Source: Desmodesmus armatus (lineage: Eukaryota > Chlorophyta > Chlorophyceae > Sphaeropleales > Scenedesmaceae). From it: DNA of 64,000 nt. Every line of letters starts with the position of its first letter. Position 1 is the first letter of the stretch. The stretch spans positions 1-64,000 of the forward strand of contig VIIQ02000274.1 in the NCBI GenBank assembly GCA_007449985.2, given 5' to 3'. Made by a program: the position numbers and the translations under genes. Below, piece after piece: positions 24,494 to 34,078 of the stretch. Under the pieces are notes generated by a model. The model did no database searches, was not told the origin of the DNA, and was given only the letters and a program-made list of their open reading frames with translations.

Positions 24494-24900
24494 CTGCCTT
24501 GCATGTCTCCTGTTGTGCTTGGTGTTTCTGGTTGCTTTACCCTGTTAGCCGACGGGGCGGGGGCAGTGATGCATGTGCCAGCTTGGGTTGGGTCAGCTAG
24601 TCATGCTTGCATTGCCATGTCAGCTCTTGAACTGCCTGCTTGTCTGCGTCAGCATGTGCATGTGCGATCTTGGCCGCGCATCCGTTCGCTTTATGCCTTG
24701 TGCGTGTTTCATGCTAACACAGCTTGTGTGCCACAGGTGGTTGGCTGTCTTGAGTAGGATTGGTGGCGCCTTGAGTTACAAGGGCGGGACATGGATTGGG
24801 TCCCGGGGCTTGCATCGGGTTGGCTGGGTCCTTGAGGCCTCTTTGTAACGAACACTGACTGACTGACTGCAGGCTGACTGACTGGCTGGCTGACTGACTC
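24494..24900 (+). mobile_element. 3' UTR and (ACTG)n tail of element B
   Basis: The UTR ends GAGGCCTCTTTGTAACGAAC followed by a run of ACTG units. The same end recurs at 28740-29545, and shorter relatives end at about 25135 and 31870 (TGTAAC(G/A)AACAATG then GAGT repeats). Confidence 0.8.
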
Positions 24901-25044
24901 ACTGACCAGCTGCAGTGCCAACACCTGCAGCAGCAGCAGCAGCAGCAACAGCAGCAGGAGCGCAGAGGCCAGCCGCACGCCCCACTGCGCCCCACACCCA
25001 CGTCACATCACCTCACCACCCCCAGAAATTATCACTGGTGCGCG

Positions 25045-25140
25045 CACTCAACATGGGACATGGTTTGGGTCCCTGAGCTTACATGGTGTGGGCTGGGTCT
25101 TTCAAAGATCTCAATGTAACGAACAATGAGTGAGTGAGGT
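25045..25140 (+). mobile_element. Solo 3' end of a B-like element
   Basis: GGGTCCCTGAGCTTACATGG through AATGTAACGAACAATG then GAGTGAGTGAG matches the last 90 bases of family B and the fragment at 31800-31875. Confidence 0.6.
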
Positions 25141-25196
25141 CAACATCCCCCACCCCATGACCATGGGACCGTCCCACGCAAGCGCCCCATGACACT

Positions 25197-25550
25197 CACC
25201 TAGCTGTTGTGGGTCCAGCTGTTGCCCAGCCAAATACAGCCCCAGCTGCAACACATTCAGCACCGTCATGCCCAGCGGCAACTCAAATCCACCACAGCAC
25301 CACCTCCCACTTCAACACGCAGAGACTATCATTCCTGCAAACACTCAAGACACCCTCTCCCACGGATACCCCCCCCCCAAAAAAGAAACACGCGCACACT
25401 CACCTAGCTGTTGTGGGTCCAGCTGCCGTCCAGCCAAACACAACCCGAGCTGCAACACATTCAGCACTGCCGCCACACCACACAGCACGCCCAGCTGCAA
25501 CCCAAAATCGACCACAACCTCCTCATCCGCCTGCCGCCTCACCACCTCCC
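25197..25550 (-). repeat. Two copies of an exon with its donor, 204 bp apart
   Basis: CACCTAGCTGTTGTGGGTCC occurs at 25197 and 25401. The minus-strand reading is VLNVLQLGL(Y/C)LAG(Q/R)QLDPQQLG followed by GTGAGTG in both copies. Confidence 0.75.
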
Positions 25551-27945
25551 ACCCGAAGCGCCCTGCTGCTGCCGCCACCGTCAGCAGCAGCACCAGCAGG
25601 CAGCAGCACAGCAGCACCTGTGGGGCAGGAATAAGAAGCAGAAGAATGAAGAATATGTTTATACTTCTTTTTCATTAATTGCTTGCTTACTCAGCCCAAG
25701 CAGGAACTTACACAGGTTACGCAAGCAGCTACGCTGCAACTGAACCCAGCCACGGAGGGACACAACCAGCACGGGAGGGGGCCGTTCGCACAAAGCCCAC
25801 CCTCAAAGGCTTGTCACGCACCTGGGGGGCGGCTATGGAGAGGGGACCGGTGGCGGAGCGGGCCGTCAGCAGCAGCGACGGCTGCAGGACTGCTGCTGCA
25901 CTGATGCAGGGCCAGGCTAGGACGCCGGCCAGCTTGAGGGTGAGGGCCGAGGTATCACTCAACCTACACAGCATGCAGGGCGAAGGAAGGGGAGGGAGAA
26001 GGGTTGACTGATTGATCACTGTGAGACCAAGGACTCGAGTGCCGTGCAAGGGTCATGCATGCTGTGCAAGGGGGTTGAACCACGGCACATCTGGGCCCGG
26101 CGGGGAGGAAGGGGGGGGGGTATGCTGCTGCACTGATGCAGGGCCAGGCTAGGACGCCGGCCAGCTTGAGGGTGAGGGCCGAGGTATCACTCAACCTACA
26201 CAGCATGCAGGGCGAAGGAAGGGGAGGGAGAAGGGTTGACTGATTGATCACTGTGAGACCAAGGACTCGAGTGCCGTGCAAGGGTCATGCATGCTGTGCA
26301 AGGGGGTTGAACCACGGCACATCTGGCCCGGCGGGGAGGAAGGGGGGGGGGGGGGGGGGTATGCTGCTGCACTGATGCAGGGCCAGGCTAGGACGCCGGC
26401 GAGCTTCAGAGTGAGGGCCGAGGTATCACTCAACCTACACACCATGCAGCGACGGTGGGTGGGGTGGGGTGGGGTGGGGGATCAGGTTCTCTGCTTGAGT
26501 ACTGTGAGACAAAGGACATGAGCGTGGTAGGACGGGAGGTGGGTGGGTGGGACAACCTGGTGTAGGCGAGAGTGGGCACAAGTAGCAAGCTTGAGGGTGA
26601 CGAGGTGTCACTCAACCTACACAGCATGCAGCGCGCGCGGGGAGGGGGGGGGGAAGAGATAAGGGTTGACTGTTTGCGGTGAGGGCTTAGGTGTCACTCA
26701 ATCTGTGCACCAGTGAACAGCAAAGCAGAAACATCAAGTAACAGATTGGGTGGGTGGCAGGTGGGTGGGTGGGTGGCAGGTGGGTGGGACAAGGTGGTGT
26801 AGGCAAGAGTAGGGTGGCCAGCTTGAGGGTGAGGGCCGAGGTGTCACTCAACCTACACAGCATAAAGTGTACATGCGGGGAAAGGGGGAGGGAGGCACTG
26901 CTTACGCACTGTGAAAGCGGGGGATGTGGGAAGGGAGATGCTGCTGCTGCCATCACTGATGCTGCCCTCCACGGTTGCACCTGTCAAATCCCAGAGACAC
27001 ATGTGTAGTAACAAGTCTTGTGTAAACACACACGGGCCCCATCGGCCTTATTCGCATGACGCTGCTACCAACGCCACCCTGACCCACCTAGGCAAGCCAA
27101 AGCCCCCATCCTTTGCTGCAGCCGCCGCCCCACTGACCCCACCACTGCTGCTGCTGCTGCCGGCTGCATACGAGGAGCTCGAGCCGCCGTAGCCGCCGCT
27201 GCTGCCGCCACTGCTGCCACTGCTGCCGCCACTGCTGCCAGGGGTGTCGGCAGCAGCAGATGCCTTCAGCTGCTGCAGCCGCTGCTTGACTGCTGAGGCT
27301 ACCGAAGAGAGGCCTGAGCCTAGTGGCAGCATGAACAGCAGGCAGCTGGCATATAGTAGGGCGTTGGAGATGCCGGTGACGACCAGCAGATGACTACCTG
27401 CGGGGCACAGCACGACACAGCACGGCAAGGTGAGATGACGTGTGACTCTTGGGTGATGGGGTTTGTGGGCTTGTGGGTTTGGGGGTGGGGGGGAGCTGGA
27501 GCAATGCTGCGAGGGGGCGGATAGGGGGTTGCGTACAACATGGCATCTCAGGGGCTGCATGAGGCGACTGAAGAGAGGCCTGAGCCTAGTGGCAGCATGA
27601 ACAGCAGGCAGCTGGCATACAGCAGGGCGTTGGAGATGCCAGTAATGACCAGCAGCTGACTACCTGCAGGGCACAGCACGACACAGCACGGCAAGGTGAG
27701 ATGACGTGTGACTCTTGGGTGATGGGGTTTGTGGGCTTGTGGGTTTGGGGGTGGGGGGGAGCTGGAGCAATGCTGCGAGGGGCCGGATAGGGGGTGGCGT
27801 GCAACATAGCATCTCAGGGGGTGCATGAGGCGACTGATGAGAGGCCTGAGCCTAGTGGCAGCATGAACAGCAGGCAGCTGGCATACAGCAGGGCGTTGGA
27901 GATGCCAGTAATCACCAGCAAATGACTACCTGCAGGGCACAGCAC
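25197..27945 (-). CDS. Multi-spanning membrane protein with repeated exons (transporter-like)
   Basis: Minus-strand exons encode hydrophobic helices. The clearest (27397-27088, phase 1 start after CCCGCAG) reads LLVVTGISNALLYASCLLFM, LPLGSGLSSVASAVKQRL and a Gly/Ser linker, ending GFGLPR|GTGGGT. Next comes LSDTSALTLKLAGVLAWPC (about 25975-25822, ending CCCCAG|GTGCGT), then VLCGVAAVLNVLQLGLCLAG with RQLDPQQLG (about 25550-25405). The SALTLKLAG pattern recalls drug/metabolite transporters such as the triose-phosphate translocator group, but this is only a resemblance. Each of these exons has tandem copies (three, six and two). The start and the correct splice path are unknown. Confidence 0.4.
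25735..25825 (-). mobile_element. Inverted 3' fragment of element A inside the membrane-protein gene
   Basis: The minus strand reads GTGCGTGACAAGCCTTTGAG and on to GTAGCTGCTTGCGTAACC, matching the element A 3' end. Its first bases form the GT donor directly after the exon end CCCCAG. Confidence 0.7.
25890..26870 (-). repeat. Six copies of an acceptor plus exon start (LSDTSALTLKLAG)
   Basis: On plus, GAGGTRTCACTCAACCTACAC marks each copy, near 25950, 26182, 26421, 26603, 26690 (diverged) and 26840. The first two units are nearly identical over about 230 bases, including flanking intron (unit offsets 232 and 239). The spacers carry G runs. Confidence 0.8.
27300..27945 (-). repeat. Three copies of a transmembrane exon, 266 bp apart
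   Basis: GGCCTGAGCCTAGTGGCAGC occurs near 27311, 27577 and 27843. Each copy reads LLVxTGISNALLYASCLLFM on minus, preceded by TGCAG. The intron between copies (27400-27560 and 27665-27830) is also nearly identical, so the unit is exon plus intron. Only the copy at 27397-27088 extends into the Gly/Ser linker. Confidence 0.8.
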
Positions 27946-28242
27946 GGCACAGCAGGGTATCTTGTCGGCGGAGTGTGTGTGGTTCGCCAAAGGGGAGGGG
28001 CATGCAGTAGGGTAGTAGAGGTGCCCTTAAGCTGGCCCAACACAGCATGTAACAGGGTGGCTCAGCATGAAAGTGAAGGGGCAGCCACGAGGCTGCTGGG
28101 GTGGGTAGGTGGTTGATGGCTGTTGTTGGCTGATGATGGCGTTGCTGGTTGGTCACGTTCATGGCAGGGTCACAGCAAAATTATGCATAGAGGTCCCTTT
28201 GCAGCTGTAACTCAGCTGAAGCTACTGCAGGGATCACAGCTA

Positions 28243-28314
28243 GGGGACTTGCGGGAATTGAACCCACGACCTCTCCCACCCTAAGGGAGAATCATACCAC
28301 TAGACCAAAGTCCC
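28243..28314 (-). tRNA. tRNA-Pro (AGG), copy 2
   Basis: Identical in sequence to copy 1 over 72 bases. The 5' flank (minus reading GGTATATGATCA just before the gene) is shared with the other copies. The sequence holds no intron, and the first T4 lies about 70 bases downstream. Confidence 0.93.
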
Positions 28315-28477
28315 TGATCATATACCAAAACCCTAATCACAGCAAACCCTGGCTAGCCTGGTCCAAACTTTCATGCTGGGCAGCGCGGGCGTGTGGCAGC
28401 GGCAGCAAGCAGCGCTTGCAGCAGCCCCTCAGCTGCCAGATTCCCTCTAGACAGTCAGCGTATCACACGACATCGCC

Positions 28478-28687
28478 AGCCCGGCTACAGTCCTTCCAGT
28501 GTATTATATCTCTGTGTTCGCAATCTGGAAGCACACTGAGTGTGCGTGACAAGCTTTTGATGGTGGGGTTTGTCCGAACGGCCCCCTTCCGTGCTGGTTG
28601 TGTCCATCCGTGGCTGGGTTCAGTTGCAACGTAGTTGCTTGAGAAACCCGTGTAACACCTTCATTCATTCAAAAAAGCCCGGCTACA
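28478..28687 (+). mobile_element. 5'-truncated element A with a 12-bp target duplication
   Basis: AGCCCGGCTACA lies at 28478-28489 and again at 28676-28687. Between them are about 186 bases of element A 3' UTR ending TTCATTCATTC and an A run. The interrupted sequence (GCCAGCCCGGCTACAATGCC) exists uninterrupted at about 29630. Confidence 0.75.
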
Positions 28688-28736
28688 ATGCCCCCTTGAC
28701 AGCAGCAGCAGCCGCCAGTTGCAGCGTAGACACTCT

Positions 28737-29545
28737 TCATGGGTCGGAAGGCAGCCAACTTTGCGGGTAGCAGCAGCATCGAGCAGCGGTTGACGCAGCG
28801 CAGCAGCAGCTACCAGCAGTCCCCGATGATCAGCAGCTCGTCACTGACCTCTTGCAGCCCGCAGCCCTCTCTCAGGCTGACTTGCAGCAGCAGCATCAGG
28901 AGCAGGTCCAGCAGCGCCGGCAGGCGCTCACGCAGCTTGAGCGGCAGCAGCGGCAGCAGCAAGCCGCTGCTAAACTGGAGGAAGTGAAGCGGCAGGCAGT
29001 AGCACGCTTTTGGGAGTTGTTGCATTGTTGTGTTGCGTGTGGCTCCAGCGTCTTGGTTTCCCCAGCTGGCCCCTGACCACCCTTTTTTGCGGGTGAACAG
29101 TGATCTGTTGGGAGTTCACTGTGCTTCTCCAGCCTTGCCTGATGGTTGACTGCCTTGCATGTCTCCTATTGTGCTTGGTGTTTCTGGTTGCTTTACCCTG
29201 TTAGCCGACGGGGCGGGGGCAGTGATGCATGTGCCAGCTTAGGTTGGGTCAGCTAGTCATGCTTGCATTGCCATGTCAGCTCTTTCACTGCATGCTTGTC
29301 TGCGTCAGCATGTGCATGTGCGTTCTTGGCCGCGCATCCGTTCGCTTTATGCCTTGTGCGTGTTTCATGCTAACACAGCTTGTGTGCCACAGGTGGTTGG
29401 GCTGTCCTGAGTAGAATTGGTGGCGCCTTGAGTTACAAGGGCGGGACATGGATTGGGTCCCGGGGCTTGCATCGGGTTGGCTGGGTCCTTGAGGCCTCTT
29501 TGTAACGAACACTGACTGACTGACTGACTGACTGACTGACTGACT
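28737..29545 (+). mobile_element. Element B, 5'-truncated copy ending in (ACTG)n
   Basis: About 800 bases correspond to 24084-24900 of the first B copy, with small indels. They begin at GGGTCGGAAGGCAGCCAACT, include the last ORF part and 3' UTR, and end with about nine ACTG units (29506-29545). Confidence 0.8.
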
Positions 29546-29639
29546 GCGTGTGGCAGCAGGAGCCCCTCACCTGTCAGGTTCCCTCGAGACAATCAGCGCA
29601 TCACACACAACTTTTACTACACGGCATTGCCAGCCCGGC

Positions 29640-29710
29640 TACAATGCCCCCTTGACAGCAGCAGCCGCCCGTTGCAGCGTGGCTGCTTGGGAATTCCTTG
29701 TAACACTCTT
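29640..29710 (+). mobile_element. Short 3' end of a third family (C)
   Basis: GTTGCAGCGTGGCTGCTTGG then CTTGTAACACTCTTCTCCTTC. It shares the GTTGCARCGT...TGTAACAC terminus with element A but carries a TTC-type tail. Relatives end at about 30930 and 31175. Confidence 0.5.
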
Positions 29711-29835
29711 CTCCTTCGTCAGCAGCATCAACCCCCTTCCCGTGCTGGCCCCCTTCCCAGTTCCAGCAATGGGGTGATGCAACCAGCATCGCTCCATTGC
29801 TGGAGTCAGTGTAGTTTCCTGCAAACTCCTTTCTA

Positions 29836-29840
29836 GCAGC

Positions 29841-29893
<53 letters not shown>
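29836..29893. repeat. (CAG)n microsatellite
   Basis: About 19 CAG units with one GTAG interruption. No gene context. Confidence 0.9.
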
Positions 29894-29896
<3 letters not shown>

Positions 29897-30113
29897 GGCG
29901 CGGGCGCCGCATTGGCAGCAGCAGCAGCAGTAGTACAGGATGCCCAAGGCCACCTCAGCATCGCCTAGCACAGCACAGCACAGCATGGCTGTTGCAATAA
30001 GCAAAACCAGCATTGAGACCTCCCTTTGAACGAGCTGCACTGCTCATGCAGTCTCTGCCAGGCCATTAGCCATGCTCTGTACTAGGAAGGAGCAGCAGCA
30101 GCAGCAGCTAGTA

Positions 30114-30185
30114 GGGGACTTGTGGGAATTGAACCCACGACCTCTCCCACCCTAAGGGAGAATCATACCACTAGACCAAAGTCCC
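30114..30185 (-). tRNA. tRNA-Pro (AGG), copy 3, compensated T stem
   Basis: Same as copy 1 except one base: the T stem reads GTGGG/CCCAC, turning a G-T pair into an A-T pair and so strengthening the fold. All four arms are intact. Confidence 0.93.
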
Positions 30186-30272
30186 TGATCACATACCAAA
30201 GCCCTGGTCACAGCAAACCCTGGCTAGCCTGGCCCAAACTTTCATGCTGGGCAGCGCGGGCTTGCAGCAAAC

Positions 30273-30350
30273 ACTGACTGACTCAGTTCAGTTGCAACGT
30301 AGTTGCTTGAGAAACCCGTGTAACACCTTCATTCATTACACTGACTGACT
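30273..30350 (+). mobile_element. Very short element A 3' end inserted in an ACTG tail
   Basis: About 52 bases (CAGTTCAGTTGCAACGTAGT ... CTTCATTCATT) are flanked by ACACTGACTGACT on both sides (about 30273-30285 and 30338-30350). The target was an ACTG tail of a B-type element. Confidence 0.6.
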
Positions 30351-30845
30351 GACACAGCAGCCTTTCATTGCATGGCATGTGGTGCTGTCAGGAGGCAACG
30401 GTTTGCGGGTAGTTAGGCATTGAGCTTCTGCATGTGGTGACATGTGAGTTGCTGGCTGCTGTGTGACTTCTATCCTGCTGGCTTGTGAACAGTGCAGCGA
30501 CTGGTGGTGTCGGTGAAGTTGCCCCCACGTGCGCCCACTGCAACATGTGGGAGTGTTTTGTGGCTCGCAGCTGTGTGTTCGCTGTTTTCTGTTCCGTCCG
30601 CCCTTTCTTGTCGCAACCCTGCAGGTGCGAGAAGCAGTGCCGTTGGCGCCATTCAGTCCTTCCAGTGTATTATATCTCTGTGTTCGCAATCTGGAAGCAC
30701 ACTGAGTGTGCGTGACAAGCTTTTGATGGTGGGGTTTGTCCGAACGGCCCCCTTCCGTGCTGGTTGTGTCCATCCGTGGCTGGGTTCAGTTGCAACGTAG
30801 TTGCTTGAGAAACCCGTGTAACACCTTCATTCACTGACTGACTGG
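30351..30845 (+). mobile_element. Element A, 5'-truncated copy inserted in ACTG repeats
   Basis: The copy begins in the last 20 codons of the ORF (QQPFIAWHVVLSGGNGLRVV, stop near 30423) and runs through the full 3' UTR to TTCATTC at about 30831. It is flanked by ACTGACTGACT on both sides. Confidence 0.75.
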
Positions 30846-31175
30846 CCGTCCCCTTGTCGTGTCTGCTGCACCCTTTCGTTCCTGCGGCCCGTTCGCAACG
30901 TAGTTGCTTGATCGCCGTGTAACACTTCTTGGGACTGACTGGCAGCAGCAGCCAGCAGCACTGGCAGCAGCCCGGCAGCTGCTGCAGTTTGAACCCTTGC
31001 TGTGGCCCCCTCCTTTCAGACAGTCTCCTCTGCAGACGCATTTGTTGGCGGGTTCTCTGCTTTCCGTGCTGTCCATTCCTGTCCTTGTGGGTCCTGCAAA
31101 GGATGCTTGTTTCCCTTCCGATGCTGGGTGTTGTTGCAGCGTAGTTGCGTGTGTCGCGCTGTAACACTTTCTTCT
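30846..31175 (+). mobile_element. Two tandem 3' ends of family C
   Basis: Segments end CAACGTAGTTGCTTGATCGCCGTGTAACAC (about 30925) and GTAGTTGCGTGTGTCGCGCTGTAACACTTTC (about 31170). Both share the terminal signature of families A and C, with TTC-rich tails. No ORF remains. Confidence 0.5.
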
Positions 31176-31220
31176 TCTAGCTGCTGCGGTCGCTCAGTAC
31201 AAGCAGTGCGTCAGACAACA

Positions 31221-31558
31221 TTGCCAGCCCGCCCGCAGCGCCCCCTCAACAGCAGCAGCAGCGTCAAGTGCAGGCACTGCAGTGCTGCCAGCAGCAGCAA
31301 CAGCAGTACGTGATGCCCCAGGCCACCTCAGCATCGCCTAGCACAGCACAGCATGGCATGGCTGTTGCAAGTAGCAAAAGCCTGCTGCATTGCCAGCCCG
31401 CCCGCAGCGCCCCCTCAACAGCAGCAGCAGCGTCAAGTGCAGGCACTGCAGTGCTGCCAGCAGCAGCAACAGCAGTACGTGATGCCCCAGGCCACCTCAG
31501 CATCGCCTAGCACAGCACAGCATGGCATGGCTGTTGCAAGTAGCAAAAGCCTGCTGGA
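31221..31558. repeat. Perfect or near-perfect 169-bp tandem duplication
   Basis: TTGCCAGCCCGCCCGCAGCG starts at 31221 and 31390, and the following about 165 bases are the same in both. A related stretch occurs at about 29915-30005. Confidence 0.85.
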
Positions 31559-31643
31559 CTTCTCCTTGAGAGGCAACAATTGCTGAAGCAGCCACTGGCA
31601 GCCAGCTATCGCACTGCACACAGGGCAGCAGCTGCTGCACATG

Positions 31644-31715
31644 GGGGACTTGCGGGAATTGAACCCACGACCTCTCCCACCCTAAGGGAGAATCATACCA
31701 CTAGACCAAAGTCCC
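31644..31715 (-). tRNA. tRNA-Pro (AGG), copy 4
   Basis: Identical to copy 1 over 72 bases. The 5' flank resembles copies 2 and 3 for about 100 bases and then runs into a B-like 3' end at about 31805-31875. Confidence 0.93.
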
Positions 31716-31799
31716 TGACCACATATCAAAACCCTGGTCAAAGCAAACCCTGGTCAGCCTGGCCCAAACTTTGATCCTGGGCAGCGAGGGCGTGTGGCA

Positions 31800-31880
31800 G
31801 GCCCCCCCTTGCTTACATGGTGTGGGCTGGGTCTTTCGGGGATCTCATTGTAACAAACAATGGGTGAGTGAGTGCCCTCC
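31800..31880 (+). mobile_element. Solo 3' end of a B-like element upstream of tRNA copy 4
   Basis: CTTGCTTACATGGTGTGGGC ... CTCATTGTAACAAACAATGG then GAGTGAGTG. It matches the fragment at 25045-25140. A long C/T-rich tract follows (31880-31965). Confidence 0.6.
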
Positions 31881-32509
31881 CTCCCTCCTTCCCTCCCACC
31901 CACCCGCCCTTCCTCCCGCCACCACCCCTCCCACCCACCCAACCTCCCCGCTTCCCACCCTCCATCCCTGCATCCATATGCCTATATTTGACGTGTGCTC
32001 AAGACGACCGCCATGTAGTCGTGACCCAGTCGATCATTGAAACCTGCACAAGCAGCCCCCCCCCCCGACCCAAGTTACATCAAGACACAGCCAAACATGA
32101 CAGTAGGATCCACTCACTGTGCATCAGAGACCCTGCCAGCCCCGTCCCTGCGCTCGCCAGCCCGTACAGCGTGCCCATCAGCCACCGCAAGAACCAGGCA
32201 GGCAGCAGCAGACCTGCAGCAACATACACACGCACGACAAGCGACAGCCGCGGCAGTGAGTTACTGCCGCTGTGGCTGTAGCACCCAACCACCCAACGCT
32301 ACCAATGTCACTGCAGCCGGTTGTTGTGGAAGCAGAAGTGGCTGCACAACACCCTGATGGTCAAGGCCTCCCTGCCCACTATGCAATTGGGCGCTGCCAT
32401 GCTGAAGCGGAGGTCACCGTCCTGCACTTGGTGTTTGGTGCACAGCCAGGTGTAGTGCAGAACAAAGACGCCACCATGTACTGCCAGGACAAGGTGTTTC
32501 AAACACACA

Positions 32510-33525
32510 CCGGTCGTGTCCAGGTGCTGGGCTGGTCCGTCCTCGACTGCAGCAACACACTTGTGTTTCCCATCATGCACGCTGGGTGGCAGTGCAGACA
32601 CACTGCTTTGCAGTCTGGTAATGAACGAGACCTTGAACTGCAGTGAATGTCGGTAGCTGGCTGCTATTGTTCTAGGTGGCCATTAGCATTGAGTCAACGG
32701 AAGTGTGAAGGTCATTTGGTCTCACCCACCTGGTCGCATCCATGTGCTGGGCTGGTCGGTCCCCGACTGCAGTGTCTTTATGAGGCTGACTGCAATGTCC
32801 TCGTAGGAGGCACCCCTCAGGGGAATGGAGGGGTACAGCGCCTGCGCCACGCTGCACATGCCAGACATGGCCGTCTGGGCAAGCGTGAACATGCCCGTGG
32901 TAAGCACCCTGCGTGTGTGTCAGTGAACGGAGTGGATTGGAGGGGGGGGGGTGAGGGGGGTGAAGCGGGGGGGGGGGGGGGGAGTTGGTTAGTGTGTTGG
33001 GTACATGGTTTGAAAACATCCGAGGCAGCCCACCAGAACAGTCCAGCAGTTGCGTTTGTGCCTGCACTACTAGAGGTGGCGGGGAGGACAGCGCCTGCGC
33101 CACGCTGCACATGCCTGACATGGGCGTCTGAGCAAGCGTGAACATGCCAGTGGTCAGGACCCTGCGCATCAACAGAGGGGATGGAGACAGAGAGGGGGGG
33201 GGTGCGTTGTTGGCACGCGACTTGCAAGATGGTGGGGGTGGTAGGGGGGGGAGGGAGGTTGGAGGGGTACAGCGGCTGTGCCACGCTGCACATGCCTGAC
33301 ATGGGCGTCTGAGCAAGCGTGAACATGCCAGTGGTCAGGACCCTGCGCATCAACAGAGGGGATGGAGACAGAGAGGGGGGGTGCGTTGTTGGCACGCGAC
33401 TTGCAAGATGGTGGGGGTGGTAGGGGGGGGAGGGAGGTTGGAGGGGTACAGCGCCTGCGCCACACTCCACATGCCTGACATGGACGTCTGGGCAAGCGTG
33501 AACATGCCCGTGGTCAGGACCCTGC
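32510..33525 (-). CDS. Unrecognised protein with a four-fold repeated exon
   Basis: The best exon is 32908-32730 on minus, between ACGCAG and CAG|GTGGGT. It encodes VLTTGMFTLAQTAMSGMCSV, AQALYPSIPLRGASYEDIAV and SLIKTLQSGTDQPSTWMRPG. Three partial copies of its first half follow toward higher coordinates (about 33165-33090, 33345-33270 and 33522-33440), each after a GCAG. A partial copy of its 3' end with donor lies at about 32562-32512 (LQSRTDQPSTW). The frame is well conserved in the copies, suggesting recent duplication. I recognise no family, and start and end are unknown. Confidence 0.4.
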
Positions 33526-33931
33526 GTGTGTACGGGGGGGGGGGGGTAAAAGTGTCAGTGTGCAGCTGGAAGCCGCAAGGGGAAAAAAGGGGGAAATACC
33601 CGTTGTCTGTATGTGAGTGTGTGCTGGTGGTTGGGGGGTCGGGGGGGGGGGCGCACAGATGGACGCTTGTGCGAGATACCTAACAGTGATCCTTGCCGCT
33701 TGCACTCCTGCGCCTTGGCAGTCCATGCCCTTGCTCTCAATACATAGCAAAACACCCAAGTTGGCTGCTGGTTTCCCTCACACCTGATGCAAACCTAGAG
33801 CCCCTGGAGGCTGCCGTATGCTTTGACAGTGCTAGTAGCTTATCAGTGACCCCTGCGGCAGCGAATGCTCAGCTGTGCAACCATGATGCACCTCTGACAA
33901 GAAATCTTCCAGCTCATTACAGCTTCCTTTT

Positions 33932-34078
33932 GTTAAGTTTGGGGCTGCCATTCTGGCCGGTCATGACGCCTACGTGGCAGGCTGGCAGCAGTACCCTGAG
34001 CATCAGCAGCACTGGCACCTACAGCAGTGCACCCAGCAGCAGCCCACCATCGTGTTCACCACGCAACGGGGTTGGTAA
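33932..34078 (+). CDS. Possible last exon, unrecognised
   Basis: A 48-codon frame of natural composition (VKFGAAILAGHDAYVAGWQQ, then TIVFTTQRGW) ends at TAA. Frames around it show stops. No partner exon was identified. TGTAA-type signals are not obvious downstream. Confidence 0.25.
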   Translation, partial: VKFGAAILAGHDAYVAGWQQYPEHQQHWHLQQCTQQQPTIVFTTQRGW

